64,000 nt of DNA from Phycisphaeraceae bacterium (GTDB lineage Bacteria > Planctomycetota > Phycisphaerae > Phycisphaerales > UBA1924): assembly GCA_019636695.1 (NCBI GenBank), contig JAHBXD010000006.1:144454-208453 (forward strand). Direction: 5' to 3'. The notes beneath the pieces are model-generated. The model saw nothing but the letters and a program-made list of their open reading frames with translations, searched no databases and had not been told where the DNA came from. Position numbers and translations under genes: made by a program. Shown one piece after another: positions 18,301 through 26,593 of the stretch. Every line of letters starts with the position of its first letter. Within the stretch, counting starts at the first letter, position 1.

Positions 18301-19314
18301 CCTGATCATCTGCTGCCGATGCTTCGTGTGGTTGATGCGAACAATGTCGAATTGGCTCGGGGAAGGAACCTGGCTGCTGTGCGACGCGCAGTTGCCGAGC
18401 AGACCGGTGACGATTATGCCTTGATTGCAGATGAACGCTTTCGCCGCGACGGCATCGTGAAATGGGATTTTGACTGTCTTCCAGAGCGGGTTGAGATTCG
18501 TCGGCGAAGCGCTCTGCTTGAAGTGTATCCGGCGCTTGTTGATCAAGGTCGAAGCGTCAGCATTCGAGCATTCGACTGCCCTCATGATGCTGCATGGGAA
18601 CATGCCCGTGGGTTTTTGCGGCTCGTCATGATTGAGGCTCGTGACGAACTCTGCCGAGCAGTTCGTAGCATGCCCGAACTGGAGCACATGCAGCTGCTCT
18701 ATAGCATGCTCGGTTCTGGCGATGCATTGCGTGAGGCATTATGTTTACTCCTCGCAGAGCGAGCGTACCTTCACGATGCACGCCTGCCACGCACTCGGAA
18801 GGAATATGAAGCTCTTCTGGCTTCCGGCTCCGAGCGCCTTGATGCAGCCAGTCTTGAAGTGATGGAACTCGTCAGTGCTGTTCTGGCGGTCTATCAGCAC
18901 GTGTCCCTTGACCTTGAGCGTCGAATGCCCCCCGCATGGGATCCATGCATCACCGACATGCGAACACAACTCAGCGGGTTGGTTTATCCCGGTTTTCTGC
19001 TTCAGACGCCTATGCCGAGGCTGGCACATCTGCCGCGATATCTCCAGGGAATCCGTCTGCGGCTAAAGAAAATCGCATCGGGCGGGCTTGACCGGGACCT
19101 CCAAAGACTCCATGAGTTGCAGCCTCATCTCGATCTGCTGCATCAGGTTCGCAGCCATTCGGTCGGCCGGCGAATGCCGAATCATGACGTCGAGCAATAT
19201 CGCTGGATGATCGAGGAAATGAGGGTATCCATGTATGCACAGGACCTGCGGACTGCCTTCCCGATTTCACTCAAGCGACTTGCAGAGCACGCATCACGAC
19301 TCCCTCAAGCATAA
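15313..19314 (+). CDS. hrpA: ATP-dependent RNA helicase HrpA
   Basis: About 1333 residues, the HrpA size class. DEAH-box motifs appear in order: Walker A GETGSGKST, TQPRRIAA, DEAHERSLNIDF, SATIDPE, the LPLYARLSVEEQ region, and QRRGRCGR (motif VI). Helicase-associated and OB-fold domains follow, then the long C-terminal HrpA-specific region (DUF3418 type) rich in LPxxR and basic segments. HrpA family members remodel RNA; E. coli HrpA acts on stalled or collided ribosomes. The GTG at 15313 is preferred because TPADLERLWSMID resembles the start of homologues. An upstream TTG at 15268 and an ATG at 15346 are alternatives, and none has a clear ribosome-binding site. Confidence 0.92.
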   Translation: MTPADLERLWSMIDACMGVDRDRLHKRLRGLVESVRVSHQDRSTERRTRRKGLIDRDRRMPTASDEKLAPPPPSHGLQGALSEIEAEIKASMERRSRRLRSIPAVHYPSDLPVCIRREEIADAMQRHQVIVVCGETGSGKSTQLPKICLELGRGIDGLIGHTQPRRIAARTIAARLSEELRVVLGQEIGFKIRFNDRTDPNTLIKVMTDGILLAETASDRLLRQYDTLIIDEAHERSLNIDFLLGYLRQILPKRPDLKVVVTSATIDPERLSRHFSDAPIVRVEGRTYPVETRYRPLPEQDDRNGRDDDVLLDGILNAVDEIAAEGPGDILVFLSGEREIREAAEGLRKHHPPNTEVLPLYARLSVEEQQRVFTPHNSRRIVLATNVAETSLTVPGIRGVVDTGVARISRYSPRTKVQRLQVEPISRASADQRRGRCGRIGPGVCLRLYSEESYSERPDFTEPEILRSHLAGVILQMKSLGLGKVEQFPFLDAPDYRQVREGYRTLHELGAVTSEGDLTPMGRLLAKLPIDPRIGRMVLAGGHEGVLHDVLIIAAALSVQDPRERPHDRQEQADALHAEYQDADSDFVSYLNLWAAYRAFDHSMSTRQLRRWCRERCLSFLRLREWRDVHRQLRDAAHTLGFAVGNGACDRDRVHKALLTGLLSNVGARSENTEYRGPHGLRFYVHPGSAVFDGKPAWIMAAELIQTTRLYARIVAKIRPEWIESAAEHLIKRTYHDPFWDARRARVHAYEHVTLHGLEIVHGREVHYGPIDPALSREIFIQKALVDGDLRTNAPWARHNRKLLREVSALEDRLRRRDIVAGPETRQMFFNARVPDHVFTGAAFERWRQQAERTDPRRLFMSHDDVVARMPGDEEQSRFPVRIEVDGATIPAAYRFEPGQPDDGVVLTVPLEALHRLNEAQLEWIIPGLVRERVIALVKSLPKTHRRLLGSAAAFADEFLDSEPDKSISLPHAINEYLRRSTGEAVADDIWRRIEVPDHLLPMLRVVDANNVELARGRNLAAVRRAVAEQTGDDYALIADERFRRDGIVKWDFDCLPERVEIRRRSALLEVYPALVDQGRSVSIRAFDCPHDAAWEHARGFLRLVMIEARDELCRAVRSMPELEHMQLLYSMLGSGDALREALCLLLAERAYLHDARLPRTRKEYEALLASGSERLDAASLEVMELVSAVLAVYQHVSLDLERRMPPAWDPCITDMRTQLSGLVYPGFLLQTPMPRLAHLPRYLQGIRLRLKKIASGGLDRDLQRLHELQPHLDLLHQVRSHSVGRRMPNHDVEQYRWMIEEMRVSMYAQDLRTAFPISLKRLAEHASRLPQA

Positions 19315-19324
19315 TTCCACGCAG

Positions 19325-21256
19325 TCATGGACCAGCCGGAGGCCAGGCGTGACGCTCAATCGCAGCGATCAGGCGTTTCGAAAGCTGCGGTGCATCCAAA
19401 TTGCCGTCGATCAAGGGCACTGATAAAATCATCTTCCATGAACTATCTACGAGCAATACGAACCCGATACCCTCTGCGTGGTTCGTCAAGAGGGCATCGC
19501 GGGCAGTCGACCAAAGCAGGGGCGAACTTTCCGGCCCACTCCCCCAGCGAGTGAACTCCTCCGACACTCGCTGTCGAGAAAATTCACTGGGATCAAACAC
19601 ACAGAGCGGCCTGACAAGCAGTTGCGCCTGTACCGACGATTGCCCGGAAGCATGCCGCTCGGTCGACATCAGTGCAATTGCTTCGGCGGCATCGACAGCC
19701 ATCGCCCACGCCATCTGCACATGATCGGTTTGGCCCTCCGCACGCCAGGGATACACGACAAAAGCGGCATACCGGTAACCACGAATAGGTCGATCCTGAG
19801 TTTCCGTCCCCGGGCTGAACTCGCGAGCGACGTTCCATGGTTGCATGGTCCACGTGTTTAACCGCGTGAGATCGACGACATCGCCGGGCACGAGTAGTGC
19901 AGGAATGGGTCTGAAGTCGGCTGCACTCTCTACACGCTGCCGGCCATCGGCAATGATGTCCCATATCTCAGGCTGTCCGGGATCGATCGGTTTGAGATTG
20001 ATCGTGACAAGGGTCTCGCCGGCACGCGAGGGCCACGCTGCTTGTACTCGCGCAAGCCGCCAGGAAACGGTATCGATCAGAACTTCCATCGGGAGTGGTG
20101 CAGCAGATGGCAGAGAGTTCACGCTGATCAACCCCACGACGCCGGAAGGAAGGTCCGATCGCTTCGAAAGAAACCACCGTGATTCTCCAGCAGCAGGAAG
20201 CAACGGTTCGCGATTGTCACCTAGCGCCAATGTCGCTCCGGGCAGCGGCAACGGGGGCAGAACTCGTCTGATCGACGACATCGAGAGAGAATCGTCGAGC
20301 ACCCACTCGACGTATCGCAAAGTATCACGCGGATGCACCGCAAGAACTCTTGTTCGATCAGCTTCTTCAACGGCGGCAAGGATCAGATCATCCGTTTCGA
20401 CTCGCAGACGAGCAGGTCGATGATGATCGCCCGCATCCATTCGTACGACCACCACTGCACGCGAAGAGCCTGAAGGTGAATCGAGATGAAACTCCATGCT
20501 CTCGGCGATCGGCCCAGCGCGATACCCCCGGATCAGGGTCATCAGAATTGCATCTGCTCCGTATGCTCTCCAGTACGAGCGTGCAATCGGCGCCCCTCCC
20601 GACGGCGGCCGCGCTTCCACAATACCGGATGCAATCAAACCGATGAACATTGCCGCGCATATTGCCAGTACTCGCAGCATGGACTCAGAAGCACTCGACC
20701 TGATACTCCCGTATTTCTGTGAAGATCTTGCTTCGCGGGCGTCACTTCGATCCGCTTCTTGCATCTGGATACGACATGCCTCCAGATGCTCGTGAACAGT
20801 ACATCCGGTTGTCGGAATGACACGATCGCCCGCGATCTCCGCGAGTGGCTCGAGAACAAACGGCCGCTCTGTCATTCGAGGGTGGGGAACCGTCAAACCC
20901 GGCTCCGCAATGATACGGTCATCATACAGCAACAGGTCGAGATCGAGCGTGCGCGGTCCCCAACGAGATCCGTGTGTTCGATCGCGGCCGTGCTTCCGCT
21001 CAATCACCAGTAGTCGTTCGAGCAGTTCATGCGGAGTTGCAGACGTTTCCAGTTGGACAACGGCGTTGAGATATCGCCCCTGTCCAGAAGGGCCGACCGG
21101 ATCTGTTTCTATCACCGTACTGACAGCGCGCACGACGATACCTGGTGAGGCGGCAAGATCGCTGAGGGCAGCGAGAAGAACTCCCAGGCGATCTCCGAGA
21201 TTCGAACCCATCGCAACATACGCCGTGCTTTCTAATCGAGTCGGCATCGCATTCAC
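19325..21256 (-). CDS. folK: HPPK (FolK) fused to a C-terminal secreted-type domain of unknown function
   Basis: 643 residues in one frame. Residues ~10-165 are 6-hydroxymethyl-7,8-dihydropterin pyrophosphokinase: YVAMGSNLGDR, ETDPVGPSGQGRYLNAV, RWGPRTLDLDLLLYDD and VPHPRMTERPFVLEPL cover the pterin, ATP and Mg2+ sites. A polar linker is followed at residue 193 (ATG at 20680) by a perfect-looking signal peptide (LRVLAICAAMFIGLIASGIVEA). Then come ~430 residues resembling LolA/DUF2092-like proteins by eye, with a C-terminal stretch recalling a thioredoxin-fold end but no CxxC. Either this is a true fusion or a second gene begins at 20680 without an intervening stop. The GTG start overlaps the coaE stop by 4 bp. 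Confidence 0.8.
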   Translation of the reverse strand: MNAMPTRLESTAYVAMGSNLGDRLGVLLAALSDLAASPGIVVRAVSTVIETDPVGPSGQGRYLNAVVQLETSATPHELLERLLVIERKHGRDRTHGSRWGPRTLDLDLLLYDDRIIAEPGLTVPHPRMTERPFVLEPLAEIAGDRVIPTTGCTVHEHLEACRIQMQEADRSDAREARSSQKYGSIRSSASESMLRVLAICAAMFIGLIASGIVEARPPSGGAPIARSYWRAYGADAILMTLIRGYRAGPIAESMEFHLDSPSGSSRAVVVVRMDAGDHHRPARLRVETDDLILAAVEEADRTRVLAVHPRDTLRYVEWVLDDSLSMSSIRRVLPPLPLPGATLALGDNREPLLPAAGESRWFLSKRSDLPSGVVGLISVNSLPSAAPLPMEVLIDTVSWRLARVQAAWPSRAGETLVTINLKPIDPGQPEIWDIIADGRQRVESAADFRPIPALLVPGDVVDLTRLNTWTMQPWNVAREFSPGTETQDRPIRGYRYAAFVVYPWRAEGQTDHVQMAWAMAVDAAEAIALMSTERHASGQSSVQAQLLVRPLCVFDPSEFSRQRVSEEFTRWGSGPESSPLLWSTARDALLTNHAEGIGFVLLVDSSWKMILSVPLIDGNLDAPQLSKRLIAAIERHAWPPAGP

Positions 21257-22485
21257 GCCCTATCCGCGACAGGCGGATCTTGAATCGCTCCACTCCTGCT
21301 TCGCGGCTGCTTGAGAATATCATGATACAGCGTACGCACGGCGGCTTTCAGGGCTAACTCATCACCTGAATTGTCCAGGACGACCGTGCTGGCTTGCCGC
21401 TTCTGATCCGAGGGCCACTGGGCCGATTCCCGACGAGTAAGTTCATTGTCGGTCCATCCACGTGCACTGGCGAGCCGCTCGAGCCGCAAAGCACGTGGGG
21501 CATCGACAAAGACCGTGAGCTCACATGTCTTCTCAAGACCCACCTCAAACAACAATGGAGCATCCAAGACCACCATGCGGCATCCCTGTTGCGAGGCCTG
21601 CCGAATAACCGCTTCCCTCTCGTGTTGAATCAATGGATGGATCAGGCTCTCAAGGCGAGCTCGCTCGCTCTTGTCCGCAAATACAATCGCGGCCAAGGCA
21701 CTCCGGTCCACTTCGCCTTTGTCATTGAATACCTTTCCGCCCCACCACTCCCGAAGTGTCTTTTTCACGTCATCTCGCTGCATTGCTCTCCGAGAGATGG
21801 CATCGGAATCGATGACGACCGCTCCAAGACGAACGAACTCTTCGGCAACCGTGCTCTTGCCGGCGCCGATTCCACCGGTAAGGCCGACCAGAATCGGTCT
21901 GTGCGTTTCAACGACATCCGGCTTGTTCTGAACGGTGGATACGGCCTGTTCGTGCACGACTGGCGAGGAAGTCAGGACTCCATTCTTTGCAAGTACGTCT
22001 TGTAGATTGCGATAAACGCGGTGAGGCCGGGCCACACCGATCCATGCGGCATCGAGGCCGCCCGCCGCAGAAGCCATGCCCAGACTCCCGATGCCGAGCA
22101 AGCGATCGAAGGGATCTGCCTTGACGATGACATGCTGGATCCGATCGAGAGGGATATCCACGATTCCACGGACAAATACGCCGAAGCGGACAACTAATCG
22201 CCTGTTGCTCAGAAAGTACAGTCGACTCTGGCGAACGCAAATGAGCCAGAGAAGCACGACGATGATTGAGACCAGAGCAATCGCCATCAGGCGATCGGGC
22301 CAAAGAGCAATCCAACCTCGCAGCGACCATGCGGCAAGCCAGATCGAAACGAAAATCACCAGAGGACGTATTGCAGCTCGAATAATCCAACGAAAGGCGG
22401 GCCGGGAAGCCCACAAGACAACCTCGCCCGCGGGCACCATCCCGAGAGGAATAGAAGGTTGGGCAATATTCTCTTTATCAGTCAT
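21253..22485 (-). CDS. coaE: Membrane PH-like (bPH2) domain fused to dephospho-CoA kinase
   Basis: 410 residues. The N-terminal ~185 residues have two hydrophobic helices (about 34-50 and 66-84) followed by a bPH2/YdbS-type domain (FLSNRRLVVRFGVFVRGIVDIPLDRIQHV, quoted here by its ends FLSNRRLVVRFG and IPLDRIQHV). The C-terminal ~205 residues are dephospho-CoA kinase: P-loop GLTGGIGAGKST, DSDAISRRAM, HPLIQHE, VVLDAPLLFEVGL and the lid Arg region RLERLASARGW. CoaE phosphorylates dephospho-CoA, the last step of coenzyme A synthesis. It is normally a soluble protein of about 200 residues, so the membrane extension is unusual. It precedes the folK fusion with a 4-bp overlap. Confidence 0.87.
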   Translation of the reverse strand: MTDKENIAQPSIPLGMVPAGEVVLWASRPAFRWIIRAAIRPLVIFVSIWLAAWSLRGWIALWPDRLMAIALVSIIVVLLWLICVRQSRLYFLSNRRLVVRFGVFVRGIVDIPLDRIQHVIVKADPFDRLLGIGSLGMASAAGGLDAAWIGVARPHRVYRNLQDVLAKNGVLTSSPVVHEQAVSTVQNKPDVVETHRPILVGLTGGIGAGKSTVAEEFVRLGAVVIDSDAISRRAMQRDDVKKTLREWWGGKVFNDKGEVDRSALAAIVFADKSERARLESLIHPLIQHEREAVIRQASQQGCRMVVLDAPLLFEVGLEKTCELTVFVDAPRALRLERLASARGWTDNELTRRESAQWPSDQKRQASTVVLDNSGDELALKAAVRTLYHDILKQPRSRSGAIQDPPVADRA

Positions 22486-22530
22486 CCGTATCGCGCAGTC
22501 TTGAGAGCAGCTCGAACCGTATGTACTCTT

Positions 22531-25146
22531 TCAAAGACTTGGGCCATACATTATGGCGTTCAAGAGCAGGCGAGAGGGAGCATGCATGAAGCCGCGCAGC
22601 GTAACGCTGTCGCCGATGCAGATGACTCTTCCTGATCCGTGTGTGTGGATGGTCATGAAGGGCTGTCCCGCGAGTCGACGAATATTGCGATCGTTGATTC
22701 GCTCACCGATGGCAGGGTCATCTGCGTATCGGCCGATGGCGTGTCCGGTTCTTCCCAATCTCTGCCGGTGATCGTTGTTCTTGACCACGGCGATCCACGA
22801 CCCGACGCCCGCAGCAAGCGGATGCGACTGGTCGATCAGCACAAGCATCGGCACACCGGGCATGCGATCGTCGGTCGCTCGGTCTCGACGCTCAGCGAAT
22901 GACAATTCGTGCGTCTCTGGTCTGCGCGGAAGGTCCGTCGGATCGCGGGGGGCTTCCAGTTCAAGAATTGACGTGGCCGCCCATGTGGCAGCACGCTCGA
23001 GACACACCAGCGTGCCGCCGGCTTGCACCCAGTTCTTGATTCGTTCTTGCGCAGCGCCAGAAAAACTCATCCCGTCTGGAAGCACGATCACGTTGTAATC
23101 ATCAAGCCTTACCGACGTGATGCGATCGCTGTTGACAACCGTATGTTCAAGAGGGTGAACGATGTCGATCAAGTGCCAGATCTCTCCGAATGAAAGTGAG
23201 TTCGCAGGACTGCCACGAACAAGGGCGATGCGTGGCAGTTTCATTAATGCATTGGCATTCGCACCGAGAACCGGACCTTCCTCAGTCATGCCGGTGCCCA
23301 CCCGTACAACATGCACGCCCAGATTCGCGACATCACGGGCGAAGACATCCAAATCGGCATGCGCATTCCGCAGGCAGTGCACGATCAGCGACCCGGCGCT
23401 GAATCGAGTTCCTTCGATCACCACTGCCTCTGCGGTGCGACGACAGATGAGCCGATGTTTTTGTGCGAGGCCGATCGCACCAGGGAAATTGCTCTGGCCA
23501 GCGTCAATCATCAGGGCAACCTGACCTTGCCCCGAGATACTTCCGATGGGCGGCTGCCGGGGGGGCAGCGGCTGAAGATCGAGCGAAAGCTCCTGTCGGG
23601 AATAGGCTGCATCAAGCCCGAAGAAAAGAGGGACACTCCACCCGGTAATATCATATGTAGAGGGGTGCGTTACCGTCGTCGTGCGCTCGAAAAGTGCCCG
23701 TACCAAGCGGCCCATCGGCTGATCCGTTCGCACAACCCACGCCCCTTGTGCGAGTACACCTCGTGAGGCGATATCCGCTGCTATCAATGCATTCCGCTCG
23801 AAACAGTGAACTTCTACTTCAGCCTGCTTGACGAGTTTCTCAATCACAATACCGTGTGATTCGCAGAGCACTCGCACGCGATCGAGCATGACCGGGTCAT
23901 TCAATGGCGAGAGAAAATAGGTCTCGGGCCGCCCACGTGCTTCATCAATAGTTTCCGCAAAAAAAGCGGCAAAACGTTCGAGCTGCTCTCGGCGGTGCCT
24001 GGCGGTGTACTCCAGCGTGGCCATGCTCGTGAGATAGTGATTTCTGGCTCGTTCAGTCAACGTCAGTTCGTTGTGTTCATCGAGCTTGAGGCGAACTCCG
24101 GCAAAGCCGTGCCCGGCCTGTTCACAGAGCATGCCGATCGCGCCGTTATAGCACGGAAGCACCTTCCCGTAACCAGGATATAAATAGTCAAATCGCTCCT
24201 TGGTGCTGTATTCCAAGCCGCGGGAATCGAACGGCGCCGCCATCGCGTCGCCGTATCGTCCTACCCATTGCCGGGTAGATGCAGGAATGTTTGTATTATA
24301 CGGATCATCACCAAGCCCCAGGAAATAGGGCGACGACCACCCTTGTTCGTGATAGTCGATGTGAACCTGCGGCATCACTTTTCGATACTGCGCTACTCTC
24401 GATCTGGACTCCGGGTGCACCAGCCACACCCAATCACGATTCAGATCAAACAAGTAGTGATTGGCGCGGCCGCCCGGCCAAGGCTCGTGGTGCTCGCTCG
24501 CCGCGTGATCCGGATTCGGACGTACTCCCATAACAGATCGGTAGAATCCCGTATAGCGAGCATGGCCATCAGGATTCAGCATGGGATCGATGACAACCAC
24601 GGTCTCATTCAAGATTCTCTCGATGCCGTCGCCCACCCCTGCCGCAAGTTCGTAAGCCACCCACATTGCGGTCTCGGCTGGGCTGGGCTCGTTACCGTGG
24701 ACGTTGTAACTCAGCCAGACAATGGCAGGATTTCGGTTGATAATCGCCTGTCGATCAGCCTCAGCAAGTGATGGGTCAGCCAGCCGCCGGTTCGATTCCA
24801 GGATCGAATCGAGTCTGGCTAGGTGCTCTGGTGCCGAAATGAAGAGCACGTGGAGCGGCCGGCCTTCGTGTGATTGTCCGTATTGCTGCATACGGACGCG
24901 GTCGGATGCCGCGGCGAGAGCAGCGAGGTAAGCCGTCTGATCGTGGTGGAATGTGAACTGTGACCCTAGGGGATACCCCAGGCTCTCTTCGGGTGTCGGA
25001 ATGCCCGGCAAAAACTCTTGCCTAGGGAAGAAGCGATCGAGCCGGGGATTCCCACGGGCGACAGGTTCAACTGCAGGTGAAGTGACGGCGGAGAGGGTAA
25101 GGCCCGACAGAACGAAAAGACATGCATATACGAACGTTTTCCGCAT
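22531..25146 (-). CDS. Secreted M14 zinc carboxypeptidase-like protein
   Basis: 871 residues with an N-terminal signal peptide (about 1-25, RKTFVYACLFVLSGLTLSA). The M14 peptidase domain occupies about residues 45-370: zinc ligands in NVHGNEPSPAE (H-x-x-E) and VHIDYHEQGW (third His), the substrate Arg in DLNRDW, and a candidate catalytic Glu near CEQAGHGF. The rest includes a class I glutamine amidotransferase/ThuA-like fold by pattern (VIVLPDGMSFSGAAQERIKNWV; GGTLVCLE), common in large M14 proteins. It would act outside the cytoplasm on peptides. It is transcribed away from the sigma factor gene; a perfect 8-bp inverted repeat lies 37 bp upstream of its ATG. Confidence 0.87.
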   Translation of the reverse strand: MRKTFVYACLFVLSGLTLSAVTSPAVEPVARGNPRLDRFFPRQEFLPGIPTPEESLGYPLGSQFTFHHDQTAYLAALAAASDRVRMQQYGQSHEGRPLHVLFISAPEHLARLDSILESNRRLADPSLAEADRQAIINRNPAIVWLSYNVHGNEPSPAETAMWVAYELAAGVGDGIERILNETVVVIDPMLNPDGHARYTGFYRSVMGVRPNPDHAASEHHEPWPGGRANHYLFDLNRDWVWLVHPESRSRVAQYRKVMPQVHIDYHEQGWSSPYFLGLGDDPYNTNIPASTRQWVGRYGDAMAAPFDSRGLEYSTKERFDYLYPGYGKVLPCYNGAIGMLCEQAGHGFAGVRLKLDEHNELTLTERARNHYLTSMATLEYTARHRREQLERFAAFFAETIDEARGRPETYFLSPLNDPVMLDRVRVLCESHGIVIEKLVKQAEVEVHCFERNALIAADIASRGVLAQGAWVVRTDQPMGRLVRALFERTTTVTHPSTYDITGWSVPLFFGLDAAYSRQELSLDLQPLPPRQPPIGSISGQGQVALMIDAGQSNFPGAIGLAQKHRLICRRTAEAVVIEGTRFSAGSLIVHCLRNAHADLDVFARDVANLGVHVVRVGTGMTEEGPVLGANANALMKLPRIALVRGSPANSLSFGEIWHLIDIVHPLEHTVVNSDRITSVRLDDYNVIVLPDGMSFSGAAQERIKNWVQAGGTLVCLERAATWAATSILELEAPRDPTDLPRRPETHELSFAERRDRATDDRMPGVPMLVLIDQSHPLAAGVGSWIAVVKNNDHRQRLGRTGHAIGRYADDPAIGERINDRNIRRLAGQPFMTIHTHGSGRVICIGDSVTLRGFMHAPSRLLLNAIMYGPSL

Positions 25147-25393
25147 GTACGGACTCCGGAATACTCGGACATTATGACGTGTCTACTCGCCTTGAGCGAG
25201 TAGCGAGCACCTAGCCTGCCCCCGAAACAGGGTATCACCAATTTGAAATTTGCTGCGGGGTGCGCGCTGCGAGCTCTGACCTGCGTCTTGCTGAGCAGAG
25301 GAGGAGAGAACGACTCCGGGCGGGCGGCGGGATGTCGAAACCCGTCGCACCGAGCCCTGCAGCGGGTAGCATGGTTCTCACGCGTCAGGAGGG
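25147..25393. other. Divergent intergenic region between the peptidase and the sigma operon
   Basis: About 250 bp without a gene. It should contain the promoters of the M14 peptidase (minus) and of the leader ORF/sigma unit (plus). The only distinct structure is the palindrome at 25183-25203. No confident -35/-10 pair was found. Confidence 0.5.
25183..25203. promoter_or_regulatory. Perfect 8-bp inverted repeat (candidate operator)
   Basis: CTACTCGC (25183-25190) and GCGAGTAG (25196-25203) are separated by CTTGA. It lies between divergent genes, 37 bp from the peptidase start. There is no T-run, so an intrinsic terminator is unlikely. A regulator-binding site is the simplest reading, by inference. 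Confidence 0.4.
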
Positions 25394-25447
25394 ATGAGAA
25401 TCACGCATGTCGGCGTGTCGACCGTCCCGCCCGGAGTCTTCCTGTGA
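25394..25447 (+). CDS. 17-residue leader peptide overlapping the sigma factor start
   Basis: A 17-codon frame (MRITHVGVSTVPPGVFL) begins at an ATG directly behind a very strong ribosome-binding sequence (AGGAGGG, 25388-25393, though the spacing is very short). Its TGA stop (25445-25447) overlaps the GTG (25444-25446) taken as the sigma factor start, giving a GTGA junction. This would couple translation of the sigma factor to the leader. No similarity to known leader peptides was recognised. The very short spacing between the purine tract and ATG weakens the case. Confidence 0.4.
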   Translation: MRITHVGVSTVPPGVFL

Positions 25448-26118
25448 AAGAAGATGTATTTCCACTGACGATGAACACCTGGATTCGCGACCGTCTCGTG
25501 GATGGAGACGGTGGCCGCTTGGATGTGAATCGCCATGTCATGTCGGTGTATCTGATGCCCTTGCGGACGTATTACTTGGGCACGAACGAACGATGGCTGG
25601 GCGAACCGGAAGAGGTTGTCCAGGGGTTCTTCGCCGACAGGCTCGCTCGCGGAGATTTTTTCGCGGAGTGGGAGCGATCGGGCATGCGATTGCGCCGATG
25701 GCTCGTCAACGCTTTCTGTTTCTATCTGAAGGAACTTCGGCGTAGAAAGTATCGTGATGGGCGTGCCGGCGAAATGGCCGACGACCCTCTGACTTTCTCC
25801 GGTGACCCTGAGCGAGCGGTTGACCGGGCGTTTGTTGTTTCGGTGGTGCAGCAGGCCCTTGAAACAGCACGCCTGATGTGCAATGACACCGGCCTTGGTG
25901 AGCATTGGTCGGTTTTTGAACAACACTATTGCCGCCAGATGAGTTATGCCGAGATCGCGGAACAAACGGGTTACAAACCCGATCGGGCCGCGGTCATGGC
26001 ACGAACCGCCGCTCGCAAGTTTCGAGCCACCCTGCGAGACTTGCTCGAACGCGATGCGGTGCACGGTGACGTTGATTCGGAAATTGCCTCCCTGCTGGAG
26101 ATATGTAATGACCTCTAA
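25444..26118 (+). CDS. ECF-type sigma-70 family sigma factor
   Basis: About 224 residues. Region 2-like helices include VVQGFFADRLARGDFFAEW and RRWLVNAFCFYLKELRRRKY. A region 4 helix-turn-helix is at the C-terminal side (MSYAEIAEQTGYKPD, then AVMARTAARKFRATLRDLL). Planctomycetes carry many ECF factors next to Ser/Thr kinases, and one such kinase lies convergent just downstream. GTG 25444 is preferred (GGAG eight bases upstream and a GTGA overlap with a leader ORF); ATG 25471 is the alternative. The longer frame from 25243 has no family character. The stop lies 11 bp inside the next gene. Confidence 0.75.
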   Translation: MKEDVFPLTMNTWIRDRLVDGDGGRLDVNRHVMSVYLMPLRTYYLGTNERWLGEPEEVVQGFFADRLARGDFFAEWERSGMRLRRWLVNAFCFYLKELRRRKYRDGRAGEMADDPLTFSGDPERAVDRAFVVSVVQQALETARLMCNDTGLGEHWSVFEQHYCRQMSYAEIAEQTGYKPDRAAVMARTAARKFRATLRDLLERDAVHGDVDSEIASLLEICNDL

Positions 26119-26593
26119 CACAGGGATAGGACGTTCCGAAGGTGAGTCGCTGAAGGGGCCGACGGTAACTCGGCTCCTTCAACTAGGCATCGCAGGCCCA
26201 CGTAGGCCGGTGGATGCCCTTCTCGATCGCCTCGGAGCTGCGGACGGACCGGCATGGTTTGCCCAACTGCTTCAGCGGCATCCGATTCGGCAGATCGGGG
26301 ATCCGCTGCAGACGCTGGTTCACGGACGAGTGGACATGACCGCGCTTGAGCGGTTGAAAGAAGCGAGCAAGAGGCTGTTGCAGGATGCGATATCTGAAAA
26401 CGACCGCCTTGCAGGGTTGGGAGGATATTTTCTTTCGATCGCCGCTGGAGTCGAACACCACGGACGCAACATCAGTTCACGTCCTGCGCAGGAGTTGCAC
26501 GTTGTTCTGCTCGATCTTGCCGCAGTTGCGCCGATGCCATGGTCGGACCTGCTCGCCAGTGCGGCGATGAAAGCCCTACCCATGACGGGTTAA
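26108..26593 (+). CDS. Small helical protein downstream of the sigma factor (unknown)
   Basis: 161 residues. It is not recognised. It is predicted by eye to be mainly helical, with no transmembrane segment, signal peptide or zinc-binding Cys/His cluster. The ATG at 26108 overlaps the sigma factor stop by 11 bp, so the two are almost certainly co-translated. The position is where an anti-sigma or accessory factor is often found, but nothing in the sequence shows that activity. Its stop overlaps the stop of the convergent kinase gene by 4 bp (TTAA). Confidence 0.65.
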   Translation: MTSNTGIGRSEGESLKGPTVTRLLQLGIAGPRRPVDALLDRLGAADGPAWFAQLLQRHPIRQIGDPLQTLVHGRVDMTALERLKEASKRLLQDAISENDRLAGLGGYFLSIAAGVEHHGRNISSRPAQELHVVLLDLAAVAPMPWSDLLASAAMKALPMTG

